A model generated the notes under the pieces. It made no database searches. It worked only from the letters and a program-made list of their open reading frames with translations, and had not been told where the DNA came from. A program made the position numbers and the translations under genes. A DNA stretch of 64,000 nt from positions 5,693,053 to 5,757,052 of the forward strand of contig CM119266.1 of assembly GCA_051294375.1 (NCBI GenBank), given 5' to 3'. Each line of letters starts with the position of its first letter. Position 1 is the stretch's first letter. Of the stretch, positions 37,023 through 49,124 are shown in pieces. The stretch comes from Paraspadella gotoi. Lineage: Eukaryota > Chaetognatha.

Positions 37023-37090
<68 letters not shown>
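37023..37090. repeat. GA microsatellite, longest pure tract
   Basis: (GA)n of 68 bases with no interruption. Copy B has an interrupted version at about 62440-62505. Confidence 0.95.
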
Positions 37091-37092
<2 letters not shown>

Positions 37093-37465
37093 AATGAAGG
37101 AAGGGGTTTAGCGTGTCGGAAAAGTAAAGGTAGGGTCTGATAATTCGGCGTCTCGCGAAAGATCAGTAAACTCAAAAGGGACGGGCAAACACGACGAACG
37201 AACGAGGGTAAGGAAAACAAAGTGAAAGAGAAACGGGTAAGGAAAGAGAAGGGAATGCGCTGATGTGTATTTTATCCGGGTCTTTGCCAAACATCTACAA
37301 ACAAGAGGGGGACGAAGGAAAGGAATCGAGGGGGGGAACATTTTCGGGCCTCGAAAAGCAAAAAAAATTTCATTACTCGCTATTTAGGCAATCGGCCGCC
37401 GTATTTAGTTGAGAGGCTAATAAATTTGATATAAGACAAAAGAAAATAAATAAAATGGTACTTAC

Positions 37466-37468
37466 GTA
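37466..37468 (-). CDS. Possible 3-nt microexon (Tyr) of the SOWAH homologue
   Basis: The minus strand shows a pyrimidine tract followed by about 85 nt with no AG dinucleotide, then CAG|TAC|GTAAGT. A 3-nt exon TAC in phase 0 would put Tyr before SALHWAAK, and ankyrin repeats usually have an aromatic or similar residue there (GYTALH). The donor is strong and the same bases are kept in copy B (62895-62897). Against this, 3-nt exons are rare, the intron to 26332 would be 11 kb, and no preceding exon is identified. It is tentative. Confidence 0.25.
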
Positions 37469-37612
37469 CTGATTCGGCGAAATAGTTCGAAGGCGAAATT
37501 GTTTAGGGGAGGAAAAAAAATTGGAGGAGAAAGTAATTAATTAATAAGCTGTAGTTGTGACAATCAACTATTCAAACCGCCACGACAATCACGGAATATT
37601 TCCTTTGCGGGA

Positions 37613-39341
37613 AAGAGAGAGATGGTTAAATCCCTTCGTGACCTAAAGTTCGGGAGGGGCGATATAGGGGGGAGTCTTCCAGTCTGCAATGACGAATCGG
37701 CAGCGCTAGAAATTCAGTAACGTCTTAGTACTATTACAACCGCAATTAAGTCTTTAAGAGAGAAATTAAAGACCCCCAAGTAAAAAAAATTAGTCAAACT
37801 GGGCTATCTTGCTATTAGCCAATTTCTAAATCGCAACCCAATGGTCTCCGCCATATGGTTTAAAATAAATATCTTCTTCACTGAAAGCGTCAGCAGCTGT
37901 TTTTTTGTTTCGAGAGATATCAATCGAAGAATGGCTCGCGATAAACGAAGGGGACTCCCCGACCTTCGAATTAGATTTTCGTATTTTAAAAAAGACAAAA
38001 CCAGCGCTGACTTTAGTCCACGTGCGTTAGATAATGAAACAAAGCGCTGATTGCACGGGGGCGTTCGTTATGTTTCGTGTTTTATTCCATCTCTTTCCAG
38101 CGCTTGGGCGCCGGTCAATTCGCTCGCTTCGTTAATTATATATTTGTCCGTAGTGGTGTTGAAGGAATTACGTCTGGTTTTTCTTTTTATTTTTTTTTCT
38201 GAATTACTAATCAATTATAACCTTCGCCAATTGTTTGAGGTATGATTTTGATGGATGGGATTTTTTGTTCTCTGCCATGAATGAAGGTTGGAGATGTCTG
38301 ACTCTCCTACCCTTTTTTTAAAGAGTCTTTCAGTAGCTGAGCGGCGGTTACCTCATACCTGGCCGCGAGTCTCTGAACACAATAGAACCGAGGCTAATTT
38401 AATTTTTCTTTGCCTTCCTTTTTTGACATTTTCTTCAGGATTCATGCTCGGTAAGTTTTTGGATCTCTATTTTTTTTTAAATTTAAATGTTGCCGTAAGT
38501 ATTTAGCCATTTTCGTTTTTAAGATTTTAATTCTAGTTAAAGCCTACACTTCTAATTTTTTCATTGTAATTATTGTTGTTTCTTTGATTTGCTAAAATTT
38601 CGTTTTTTAGAACAAAAAATTATATTTAAAATATAACGAAACTAGCTTACTCGGAAATATTAATCTATCTGGGAACAAGAACCTAAATTCCAAAAGTCCC
38701 AAAATCAGTGGGTTTTTTTCTTTCATTTTTACGATTTTAAAAAAAAACCTTGAAAACGCATTTCGGAACCGTCTCATTCACGATCCAGCCTTCGCCAAAT
38801 TAGCAATGGAAACCAGAGGTTGTTCTCGGTCGCTTTCCCTTTGTTTCTGTCTCTTCTCTCTTTTTTGTCTCTTTGTCTCTTCCTCTCTATTGTCTCTCTC
38901 TCTCTCTGTCTCTCCACCTTTCATTCTTAGATCCTCGGCGTCGCCCGATTATTTTTCCCCTTCGGTCGCTTCTCCTTTCTCGCCCCTCCATCGGGACGCG
39001 CGACGGAGGCGGGCCGAGGACCGTCTAGGGCGGGCAGAGGGCCTATTGGGGCGGGCAGGCGGTCCCTTTTCCTTTTGTCGCCTCTCTCTCCCACTTCCCC
39101 CTCCACTGACTTTTTTGTTCCAACTTCTTCCCGAATCATCACCGTGAAATACTCCGCGCAGTAAAAGAGGACGCGAAAAAAACAAAGAGGGCCTCCGACT
39201 CGAAAGGCCCTTTGTTGAGTAAATGAGTGCGAGGAGAGAGGAAGAGAGAGAGAGAGAGAGAGAGATATGCATAAAAACGAGAAAGACAGAGACCAGGAAG
39301 AGAGAGACTTCGGTTCTCCACGATATTTTTTTGTGGCGGGA
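37613..39341. other. Single-copy sequence between repeats
   Basis: Present once in the window. It contains the possible terminal exon at 38372-38307 and a small plus-strand frame (37931-38050, MARDKRRGLPDLRIRFSYF and on) without known similarity. From 38830 it becomes CT-rich and then GC-rich (about 38930-39060). Copy B lacks this segment and joins directly to inverted 39-40 kb sequence. Confidence 0.6.
38307..38372 (-). CDS. Possible terminal exon ending in DSLKKG and stop
   Basis: The minus strand has acceptor TATTGTGTTCAG at 38373, followed by 21 codons (RLAARYEVTAAQLLKDSLK, then KG) and TAG. The composition is strikingly protein-like within AT-rich surroundings, and the RYEVTAAQ stretch vaguely recalls LysM-type repeats. 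No partner exon was found. Internal GT sites (GTATGA, GTAACC) could also be donors. Confidence 0.2.
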   Translation of the reverse strand, partial: RLAARYEVTAAQLLKDSLKKG

Positions 39342-40231
39342 GGTTGCGAGGCAAAAAAAAAAAAAGAAGAAAACAATCGGAAATATTCAAATAACTTCTG
39401 AATTTCTTTTCTTTTTTTTTTCGCGGCCTTGTGTTGTGTGTTCTGACGCTGATGAATGATTATTCACCGACTGGGGGGATCATGGTTAGAAACGTGTAAC
39501 AGCGTCGTGACAAGGATGCGAGAATCGATTTTGGCAGAGATTTAAGATGAATGTTATGGTTGTTCAAGGTTATTAAATTTTTATGCTTTTTTCTCTCTCC
39601 ACCTCTTTTTTTTTTTCTTTTCCTTCCCACCAACCTGGATATTTTTTGGGTCTCCGTTTTGCCCTACCGTTCATCATTGGAATCTCAATGCAGGGAGTAA
39701 GTATTTCATTTTTTTTTTCTTTTAACAAAATTTTGTGCGTGATCTGTCGTTTTTTCCGGCAATACTAATAAACGTTGCTTTCTTGCCATCGCTGCCTAAT
39801 TTATTATAATACGAAAGACGTGCATTCAATGAAGTTTTTAGTATTCCACTGTTTACGCCCTAAAAAGAGGGCCGAAGTTTTGAACAAGTAAGATTTTACA
39901 TTTCAACAACTCGATTCTCCCCCTCCTCACCATCTCCCTTCACCCTCCCGCCGCCTTCCCCCCCTCGCACATTCCAACATGCGTGTCTTAGGTTCTTAGG
40001 GGAAAAAAAGCCAGAGTAATCGATTTGAGTCGATACAAAAAGTTAGAGAAAAGGAGAGAGAGAAGAGAGAGAAGGAGAGAGAGAAGACGAGAGAGAGAGA
40101 GAGAGAGGAAAGATAAAGGAAAAGGAAAGGCACGCGAATCGCCGTCGGAGCGCAAGGAGCCGCGCCGGAAATTAACTCGTGCCCTTTAAGAGGGGAGGCT
40201 CAAACGTTCCCCCCCCTTTCATATCGGTTGA

Positions 40232-40262
<31 letters not shown>

Positions 40263-40292
40263 CTTCTTTCTCCTATCCCTTCTTCAAGAGAC
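39342..40292 (+). repeat. Second inverted-repeat unit, forward copy
   Basis: 39354-39947 is inverted at 40318-40893, and the whole unit is inverted at 63048-64000. It contains a conserved CAATGCAG-GGA-GTAAGT stretch at about 39688-39700 that looks like paired splice signals. No protein is recognised. It ends at a 25-N gap. Confidence 0.88.
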
Positions 40293-40317
40293 NNNNNNNN
40301 NNNNNNNNNNNNNNNNN
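40293..40317. other. 25-N gap at the centre of the second inverted repeat
   Basis: Sequence to the left ends AAGAGAC; sequence to the right is inverted left-hand sequence. The unit at 63048 shows what an uninterrupted path would look like. Confidence 0.95.
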
Positions 40318-40893
40318 GAGGGTGAAGGGAGATGGTGAGAGGGGGAGAATCGAGTTGTTGAAATGTAAATCTTACTTGTTCAAAACTTCGCGCCTCTTTT
40401 TAGGGGTAAACAGTGGAATACTAAAACTTCATTGAATGCACGTCTTTCGTATTATAATAAATTAGCAGCGATGGCAGAAAGCAACGTTTATTAGTATTGC
40501 CAAAAAACGACAGAATCACGCACAAATTTTGTTAAAAGAAAAAAAAATGAAAATACTTACTCCCTGCATTGAGATTCCAATGATGAACGGTGGCCAACGG
40601 AGACCCAAAAATATCCAGGTTGGTGGGAAGGGAAAAGAAAAAAAAAGGAGGTGGGAGAGAAAAAAGCAAAAATTTAATAACCTTGAACAACCAATAACAT
40701 TCATCTTAATCTCTGCAAAATCGATCTCGCATCCTTGTCACGACGCTGTTTACACGTTTCTACATGATCCCCCCAGTCGGTGAATAATCATTCATCAGCG
40801 TCAGAACACACAACACAAAGCCGCGAAAAAAAAAGAAAAGAAAATTCAGAAGTTATTTGAATATTCCCGATTTTTTCTTCTTTTTTTTTTTTT
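40318..40893 (-). repeat. Second inverted-repeat unit, partial reverse copy
   Basis: Reverse complement of 39354-39947, with small indels. It ends in a poly-T run at a 25-N gap (40894-40918). Confidence 0.9.
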
Positions 40894-40918
40894 NNNNNNN
40901 NNNNNNNNNNNNNNNNNN
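40894..40918. other. 25-N gap before copy B
   Basis: Separates the poly-T end of the reverse unit from the start of copy B. Confidence 0.95.
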
Positions 40919-43444
40919 AAACAAAAAACAGACCCCAAAAAAAAGTGAAAAAGCCGGTTCTCTCCTATCCCTTCTCCCCCCCCCCGCCGCCGTTCTTAAG
41001 ATAATAAAATTAAACGAATCTTTGTAAGAAAAAACAGCGTTCGCAATGGAAAGAGCCAAGCAGAGCAAGCAGGAGGACGGAAGGAGGAAAGGGGGCAACG
41101 AAAACTCATTCAATGCGTGTAACCTTTTTTTCCTCGTGAAGACAAATTAGATTTTGATAGGAAATAGGAAGAGGAGGAAGGAGGAAGGGAGGAGTTAAGA
41201 GTCATTTTTGAAAAAAAAAACAAGTATCGGCCCAAATAAGACTATGTTCATCTCAGCTTTTTGCGAACAGCTATTTTGGTCGCCCTATACGAATAGATAC
41301 AGATATAATGTATACATTTATTCATAATCGAAGCTTATTTAATAATCTGCGACCAAAGGTTCCGATATTTTGCTAGCTGGATTTGTCTTCAAAATTGCTA
41401 ATTAACTTATCACCACAGAATTAATTGTTGATGTGGTGTGCTACCAGTATTTTCTCTCCTAAAATTGAATATTCATCAATTAATGCAGTTAGCGTAAATT
41501 ATTAAAAATGAAAATTACAACAATTTTACTTTTAGTAAAACTTCCTTATTCCTACCCTAAGCCTATTTGGAAAATTGCACCATCTATTGTAAAATTTTTT
41601 ATATCACGAACGTTTCTTTTATTTGAACAAATCAATGTAAATAATTTCATTATAATAAGTAAAATGTAGAAAGATTGAGACACAAAGTCAACGAGCAACA
41701 GTGATAATTTATTTTAAATAGTCAACAGCATGAGTTTCTATGACCAGAACATTTTTTAAAATTAATTATACACACAATCTAACTTGCCATAAGCTTTCCG
41801 TAGTAATTTTGCATTCCACAGGAATTTTTTTTTAAATGTGCTCTAATTTTTTATTCCCTTTTGTAATGTTTAAATTATCATATTGTAATCTTAATATTGT
41901 ATAATTTTTCTTGTAAGTATTATTATATCATTACTGCTCATATTTAAATATTTCCACTGTATCTCTCTTTAAGATAAAAAACGAAGGGCGGGCTAAAGTG
42001 AGAATGAGTTTAGAAAAATTGAAATGGGCTCGTATGCAAAGAATATCTGGCATTTCGCCCAGATGCAAAGACATTCTGGCGACGCAAGCATGCTCTCCAA
42101 AGTGTTCGTTCCTGACGACCCAAGTCCACATACACGGCGACCAAAAAAAAAGGTCATAATGGCAGCATGAAATTGGCCATTAAACAAAGAGCAAACTAGG
42201 CGTGAAAAAAAGCGTGAAAAAAGGTTAATTATTTTCCATCATGAAACAGACTAAAACTGCGTCCTAAAATAGCTATGATTTTAATTTTAAAATAACTCAA
42301 GATTAAAAAAACAAACTTTTTAAAGCATCTGAAGCATTAAAAATTAGTTATTTTCAGAAATATTAAGGCAAATAGTATCATGCATTAAGTTTGCAATACT
42401 TAAAGAGTAATTTCAATGAGCTTATGAGGAAAATTAACTATTATAAAAACAAACATTTAACTTAGCTAGATATTCACAACCGACAAGGCTTTTTTGAATT
42501 TTTTATAACCAAATGGTGAAACAAATGACAAAGGGGGAAATGTTTTGGGGTCAGTTTCTTATACACTTGGGTGAACTTGTGAAAGGTTTTAAAATTTAAT
42601 GTTCTCGGAGCCAAAACATCTTCCCAAATAAAGCAGGTTGGGTTTTGAATAAAACAATCACAATTTAACTAAGGGAAAAAAAAAATTATAGGTTGCGATT
42701 TAAAACAAAAAGCACAGCGATTGACAGATGGGAGGCAATGGTTGTCACGAAATGAAACAAAGTGTGCTTAGGCCAACGAATCACCCTGGGGGCTAAAGGC
42801 AAGGCTTAGTAGATGGAAGCTGAGAGTCGCTTGCCTATCAAGCAAGGGCTTGACGCTTTCCTGATCAGTACCAGGAGAAATAGAGAACAGCTTGAAAAAA
42901 AACAGCTTACGGAAATGAAAGAAAGAAACATATGAGCGTAATCTGGCACGGAGAGTGCAACTGACTAGAAAGAGTTATAGTAATAAAGTATTTATAAGTA
43001 GGTCCTTGAATTTTTAAACTGTGCCCCCATCACCGTCTGGGATTATGTATGTATTCTTGGCGAAAAAAATTCATACGACCGTGATTAAACCTCCAATCAC
43101 GAACCCTGAGATTTATTGAAAAGTTTTTATAAGAGACTTTTATGAAAATTAAAAGTAATACTTACCAGGAAGGATTCTTTTATTAGGAAAATAAATCAAA
43201 TTATCCCTTTTGAGAGGATTTAATTCGGTTTTACATGGGATTGCCCAGCATTGCACTAATGCTGATAAACAGTATTACAAACTTGAAACCCACCACTCAG
43301 ACCACTAATCTAATTAAAATTAGTGCATTGTCAACCAGTTAAACTACCTTCCAAACGTCCACTTAGACAAACTGTTTTCTAAATTTCCCAGCAACAAAAA
43401 AAAAAAAAAAGATTTTTCCCGCAAGAGATTCTCTCTCTCTTTCC

Positions 43445-43814
43445 TCACACATAAGTTGACCTGCGTGGTTTTTCGGAGGTTTTCTCCCCCTCCCCCGCCG
43501 AGAGGGGACCCGAAGGAAAAGCGGCAGGAGATTGTTTGGTTTGCCCAGGGGCGGGGCGTTGGGTGAGAGTGGGGCTGCCGGGGAAGGGCGGGGCGTCTTG
43601 GGTAATGGGGTCCGCGGTAGGGCCTGCAAGGGCAGGAGGAAACCCGCATTGCACGGGGAAGCTGACCCGCAAATAACGGAATTCTACGTTGGCGCGAAGC
43701 TTGGCCGCTGCGGACAAGAGGTTCGAGTTTTGGCCGTTGAAGAGAATCTGCACGGTGTTCTTAACGTACTGCTTGGACGTTTGCCACTGTTGGTCACGGA
43801 TGTTGGCGTGGCGC
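43445..43814 (-). pseudogene. Copy B of SOWAH terminal exon, frame broken
   Basis: This corresponds to 16945-16587 but is 370 nt long instead of 359. One base is missing just after the acceptor and several are inserted later, so the reading frame shifts repeatedly. ILFNGQNSNLLSAAA and the final TYV can still be read in pieces. Confidence 0.7.
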
Positions 43815-44953
43815 CTGGGGAACGGGGGGGGGTTGGGAAATGGTGTGAAAAATTTAAAAAGGATTGAGGATATTACTTAATATATGTGGTTTTAGGTATT
43901 AAATAATTATAAGCTATATAATGCAGAAAGAAGAGGTTTCTGCTCTTGAAAAAACATTGAATAAAGTCAGTTTTTACAATATTTAAGAAGTCTTTCTTAG
44001 GTTAAGGTTGCATTCCATTATCATCGTGGTTTGTTAAACCTTGAAAAAGCTTTTAAGGAATGTTTCCTTTCCAAGCTTTTGAATGCCAAACAAAAATGCA
44101 AAGCATCCGGAAATCACAGGCGATATGTAAACAGTAAAAACCCTTTTTTCGTAACATAACCGCCTCTGACTGCATCATCGATTTCCGATTTCAGTTCTTC
44201 TAACAGAAAAAAACGAAAACAAAATTTTGAATGTTAGCGAGACAGCTCAAAATATTCGGTTTCCTTCAACGCCCAGTCACCTCTTTATCTTTCAGGCCAC
44301 CCAACAAGATCATATTATCTCGCTATCCCTTCCTCTCTTTTTGGGACTCATCTCCATTTTCCAAAAAACAATCGCAATCACATCCACCCTAACCTCGGGC
44401 ACCCTCACCGGCCCACATTAATTCACCAATAACTCGCCCATTTCACTTTTCCCTCCTCAACCCCCTTCTTCCTCCCTCTCTCCATCTTTTCAAAAGTCCA
44501 TTGAAGTCAGAAAAAGAAAAAGCGAATCTGGTCGAGTCATTCTACATCCTGTCTGGACATCAGAACAACAGATTCGCAAGATCAAAGGCGATTCCTAATG
44601 CACGACGTCGCTTTACGAGAAAAAGCCTAAACCGATGCGAAATGGAAAATTGACTGCGCGGGTTTGAAGGCTGACACGGACGGCAAATTGAAAATTGACA
44701 CGTTGCGGGAGGGGGGGTAGGGTTAGGTTGGAGTGTTAGTGTGCGACGGTCGAACGCCAAAAATTCCAGCACAATCCTCTCTCTTTGCTTTTGATCGACT
44801 AATTTTTTTAATGTAAAAATAGAAAAAAGATCAAGGGTAATATTTCGTCGCCGTTGTTTACATTGTAAACCGTATAACACTAATTATGCCACTCAACGTT
44901 TAAAAAAATATGTTCAAATTGTAAAGAGGCCGATTAAATAGCAAACACACTCT

Positions 44954-44991
<38 letters not shown>

Positions 44992-45475
44992 TTTTTTTCG
45001 GCTTCTCTGTGAGGACTGGAGTCCTCTTCTCCCCGCCATTTTGGGCGTCTGGCTCGTTGAGTCAAGTAATCTTGTTCATGGCGTGCTTGAAAAACTTAAA
45101 GCGTTTCAACACCTAAGCGATCATTTCGGACTCTCGTCTCTCTCTCTCTCTCTCTCTCTCTCCGAATGTCATCCAGAGAACTGCCACAAAGAGGAGCCTT
45201 TAAGTCGGAGCCGAAAGCGAAGGCCAGGCCTAGGAGAGGCGGGATCCGATGCTTCGCAAAATGGATTTTTTTACAAGGATTATGGAGTTAAAGATTCAGA
45301 GTTAAACCATTTTCTGAATAAAAAGACATTGGAATTTATAACACGGCATCGAGAGCAGAGCTAGATATACGCATTAATCTCATACTTAATCTCATACTTC
45401 ATCCCTATCCTAATAGCCTCAATCTAAAATATTATCAAGCGACAGGTAGTACGCTCATTAAAAATTCTGACTCAC

Positions 45476-45555
45476 CATAGGCCTCTTCAAGAATGTTTCA
45501 TGATTTCATTGATGTTCCCGTGTGCATCGCGGCCAGGTGCAAAAGCTGTGTAACC
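45476..45555 (-). pseudogene. Copy B of SOWAH ankyrin exon 2, frame broken
   Basis: This corresponds to 18548-18476 but is 80 nt long instead of 73, with several single-base insertions in the HGHHEIMN segment. Both splice sites survive (acceptor CTTCAAG, donor GTGAGT). Confidence 0.7.
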
Positions 45556-48500
45556 CTTGAAGAGGGAAAAAAGAACAAAATGAAAAAGAAGCGAAATTTG
45601 TAGCGATATGAAATTAATTAACAGTAGGCATCCGCATCAAGAACTTCTGAGACGGCAAGCCTCTGTAACTGCGAATACAAATGATAATTTGAAAGCGAGT
45701 TTTTTCTTGTGAAGCCTTCGTTAAGCCATTGCTTCAGCACCACTTTCGGGACATAAACCTTTTTGCTAAAAAGTTATTCAGCCACAATTGAAACCTGAAA
45801 ACCTTTTCTTACACGTTTGAAGTCCGGCACGTTAAGAGCTCGGCCAAAATGGATTTTCAGAGAAAAATTTTCGTTCAAATTAAATTAGGATCTTACTGAC
45901 CAATAAATGCTAGTATTGGTGAAATTTTAAGACAATGATTTAGAAAAAGGACGTAAATAACTACTTTTTATACAATGAGTTTGTAATTAAGCTAATGATA
46001 GATTTATTAGATATACATAGTCCCCCTCACGCGACATATATTATCGTGGTCTCTACAAGACGCCCGTTTAACCCAATCGGGGAGGACGGAGAATAATACA
46101 TCAACGAGAGAGAGAATTTTCATTGCTGCTGCGCAATTGGAAAAGAAGATAAAGAGAGAGCGGCCGCGGCGTCGACGCGTCAGCCTTACGGCAGCGGCGG
46201 CGGGGCGGGGTCCATTTTTCCATTCTAACATTATTTTTCCAGTGGCTGGACACATGTCGCGATATTAGATATTCACAGCTCTGCGGGACATATGATCACG
46301 AGATTTACGATGTGCGTACGATTAAATCGACCGGAAGGGGGCGCTTGGCGTCGATGAGTTCTATTTTTAGCTCACGTCTTTTCTCTGTCTCCGCCCGTGT
46401 TGTAACGACAGAGAATGTAAAGAGCGAATAGAAATCTGAACGAGAAAAAACCTTGACCTTCGACGTCGTTTATTTTCTAACTAGAACTTTTCGCTTTCTC
46501 ACCCGTTTCGCGACCTTCGGGCCAAGCGCGAACAGCAGAGAAGGAGAGACGAGAGGACAATGCATTCATCTTCTCATCTTCATGTAGAAAATGGTTAATA
46601 GAGAAAACGAGTGGTGGATGATGTGCGCGCGACGGTAGAGAGAGCGAGAGAGACATGAAAAATGAGGGAGAGGACTTAACCTGTTTAAAAAATGTATGAA
46701 GAGAGTTTAACAAGGTTTCAAGTAGTTTGATTCTAACAAGGAAGGCGTTTTCTTGGATGAAAGCACCGCGGTCTGCCTTCCAATTAGGAAATTTTAAAAG
46801 ATGCGGTCACCGAGAAGAGTGTGTAGCTATGCGTTACAACGAAACTACCCAGCGGACGTGAGAAAAAGGTGTTAGATAATAATAGAAATTAAAAAATATA
46901 AATAAGAATATGAATAATAGAAAAGAATAAATTCCCATTAATATCCCTACTAATGTAAATAAATGAAATCTCTAAATTTCAAATCTAAACATACTTTTCA
47001 CAAAAGACAGAGACCGATCAATTGCAGAAAATGAGACATTTTTTAATTGTAAGCCCCCTGCACAGGAGAGAGAGAGGAGAGACGAAGACGAGAGAGGAGA
47101 GGAGAGAGATGAGAGAGAGAGAGAGACGAGAGAGAGAGACGATCGAGAGAGAGCAGAGATAGGACCATTAAAAAAGCGAGTTCGAAACGTCGCCAAAAAA
47201 AACTCCGATTAAGGACGACGTCATCTGCATTGCGATTTCCTTCTCCAAAAAACCATTTATTCCAAATTCAAAAATTATCTCGCTCTCGCTTTTCTCTTTC
47301 TCTTCTCCGACGCGAAGGGAATCCTCTCTTAAAATTTACCGACGCTCATAAAACGGCGAGAGAGAGAGACAAATGGAACCGGCGCGTTGAGAATTTAAAC
47401 ACGACCGAATTCGGATGAGAATGGATTTCAATGTACTTTACGACGGGACTGTATTTTAAGATTGTTGGAGCTAAATTGATAATTAAATGCAGGATTAAAG
47501 TTACAGCTTGCATGTCTTGTCATGAGTGATTTGAAGGCCTTAACCCATCATAGCCTGTCCAAGTAAGGCGTCGAGCAGAGATAAGCTTAATTTTAAAATT
47601 GAATAATTAATTATAATTAATAATTAAAATAATTAATTTTTAAAAGAATATAATAATCATTAACACACCCCGCTATACTTGCGGCCCCCTCCGCCATTAA
47701 TATTTTATTCCAATACAACTTGATGTATTTCCGCTTTTTCCGGTTGCAATACATCGCAATCGCGAGGAAAGTCGGGCAATTGTAAAGGGGTCGCTTACAT
47801 TCTTGATTGAAGAAAACGATTCATCTTTTTTTTAGCAAAGCCAAGGATGTGAATTTGGCTGTGGGCGGCGGCTTAGAGGGTGGTTTATTCGCAGGGCGAA
47901 ACTTTACACACAACTTTACCACCGACGGTGAATGCAGGAATTCGATGTGAAAAAAAAGAAATCGAGAAAAAAATTGTTCTTGATTATTAAGGCGATGGGG
48001 AGACGAGAGAGAGAGAATATTTGAGATGGAATGAAAATGGAATCGGAGAATTGGAATGCGAGGTATAATGTCCTGCCCAAATACAACGAGTTCTCTTTTT
48101 ATGCGTACACACGAAAAAAAAAAGATTTTGGTGAACGAAATAAAATAAAAAATCTTTGTAGCTATGAAGTTAGATAGGAACTCGAGTTGGAGAAGGTGAA
48201 AGAATTGAAATTCTAAACACATGTCAAAGAATATTTAAAAATTATTATCAAAATTTAAAAGAAAATGGAGACGATGATGTAAAACAGTATGAGAGTAAGA
48301 ATATAACTTGCAAAATAAGGAAAATTAACCAGAAGAAGAAAGTTAAATAAAATTGACAAGCCCTGTTGGAACATAACAAAAATAAAAAAAATTAAGAAAA
48401 AGTGACCAGAAAGACACACACACATACACTCAGACTCGTCTCTCTCTCTTCTTTCTCTCACGTCGGGACAAGACAGAGAATTCTGATCTCAACATGAATA

Positions 48501-49118
48501 ATAAGGAAAGAGAAATCTAATGCGATATCGGGTTATGACGAGAGAGGAAAAAGAAAGAGAAAAAAGAGAAGAGATGCGAGGAAAAGAGGAGAGTCAGGAA
48601 TTGCCGTCGTTCATCGTGTATGGTGTGTATTGTTGATCGGTGGCGGGTATAGTGGTTAGTTGAGGGGCTGAAAAAGAAACCTCTCTCACGAGAGAGAAAG
48701 GCGAGTCTCACGCACACTAAGGGCGACGTCAAAAGTGGAATTCGTCGCCGTAAGGATGAATTATGTTAGGACAGGACCCTGGCTTCGCCTCGGGGTCCTT
48801 TTGTTGCCCCCTTCACCGGCCCCGTATTTTCCCGCGGGGCGGCGACTCCTTCCCGCGGGGTTCCCTCTTAGAGACCCAACGGCGAGAGACCTCTTGGCAA
48901 AAACTCGTTACATCATGTCGGTAGGCGCTTAGGGAATGATAAAACACCGTGAACGTGGGGGAGTCTTAGGATCAGTGCGGCGTGCGATAATTGGAAACAT
49001 GCTTAAATTGAATTATATAAAGATGTAAAATTAGAACTAAAAACTATTTCTCCACTCCATCAGCGATGGTGTTTATCTAAATTGATACAAGTTAAGCGAA
49101 AATTTAAAAAAATACTAC

Positions 49119-49124
49119 CCCATT
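49119..49124 (-). pseudogene. Copy B of the 6-nt SOWAH microexon
   Basis: The acceptor CCAG and the six bases AATGGG are preserved. The donor reads GTAGTA instead of GTAAGT, because of a local two-base loss. Confidence 0.5.

Larger units (their letters stand above)
31786..37465. other. Intronic or upstream sequence, no secure exon
   Basis: AT-rich sequence to 33.7 kb, then mixed sequence with GA/CT tracts and a GC-rich patch at 34640-34860. A protein-like minus frame (31955-31900) with a weak donor GTAATG, and a plus-strand frame before GTAAGAGT at about 36271, were considered but lack partners. A TATA-like GGATAAAAATCC occurs near 34597. Confidence 0.5.
14205..37612. repeat. Copy A of a 23.4 kb direct repeat (clean copy)
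   Basis: This segment matches 40919-63047 in order and orientation. Anchors: 14205 pairs with 40919, 16945 with 43814, 18476 with 45476, 26246 with 53780, 37466 with 62895, 37612 with 63047. It contains the intact SOWAH exons and three 10-N gaps. Copy A also holds a block at 29302-31785 that copy B lacks. The introns contain only simple repeats and AT-rich sequence that I cannot assign. Confidence 0.9.

Noticed and set aside
38325-38380. tRNA-like A-box TAGCTGAGCGG
   Set aside because: No matching B-box and no cloverleaf; the opposite strand reads as a protein-like exon.
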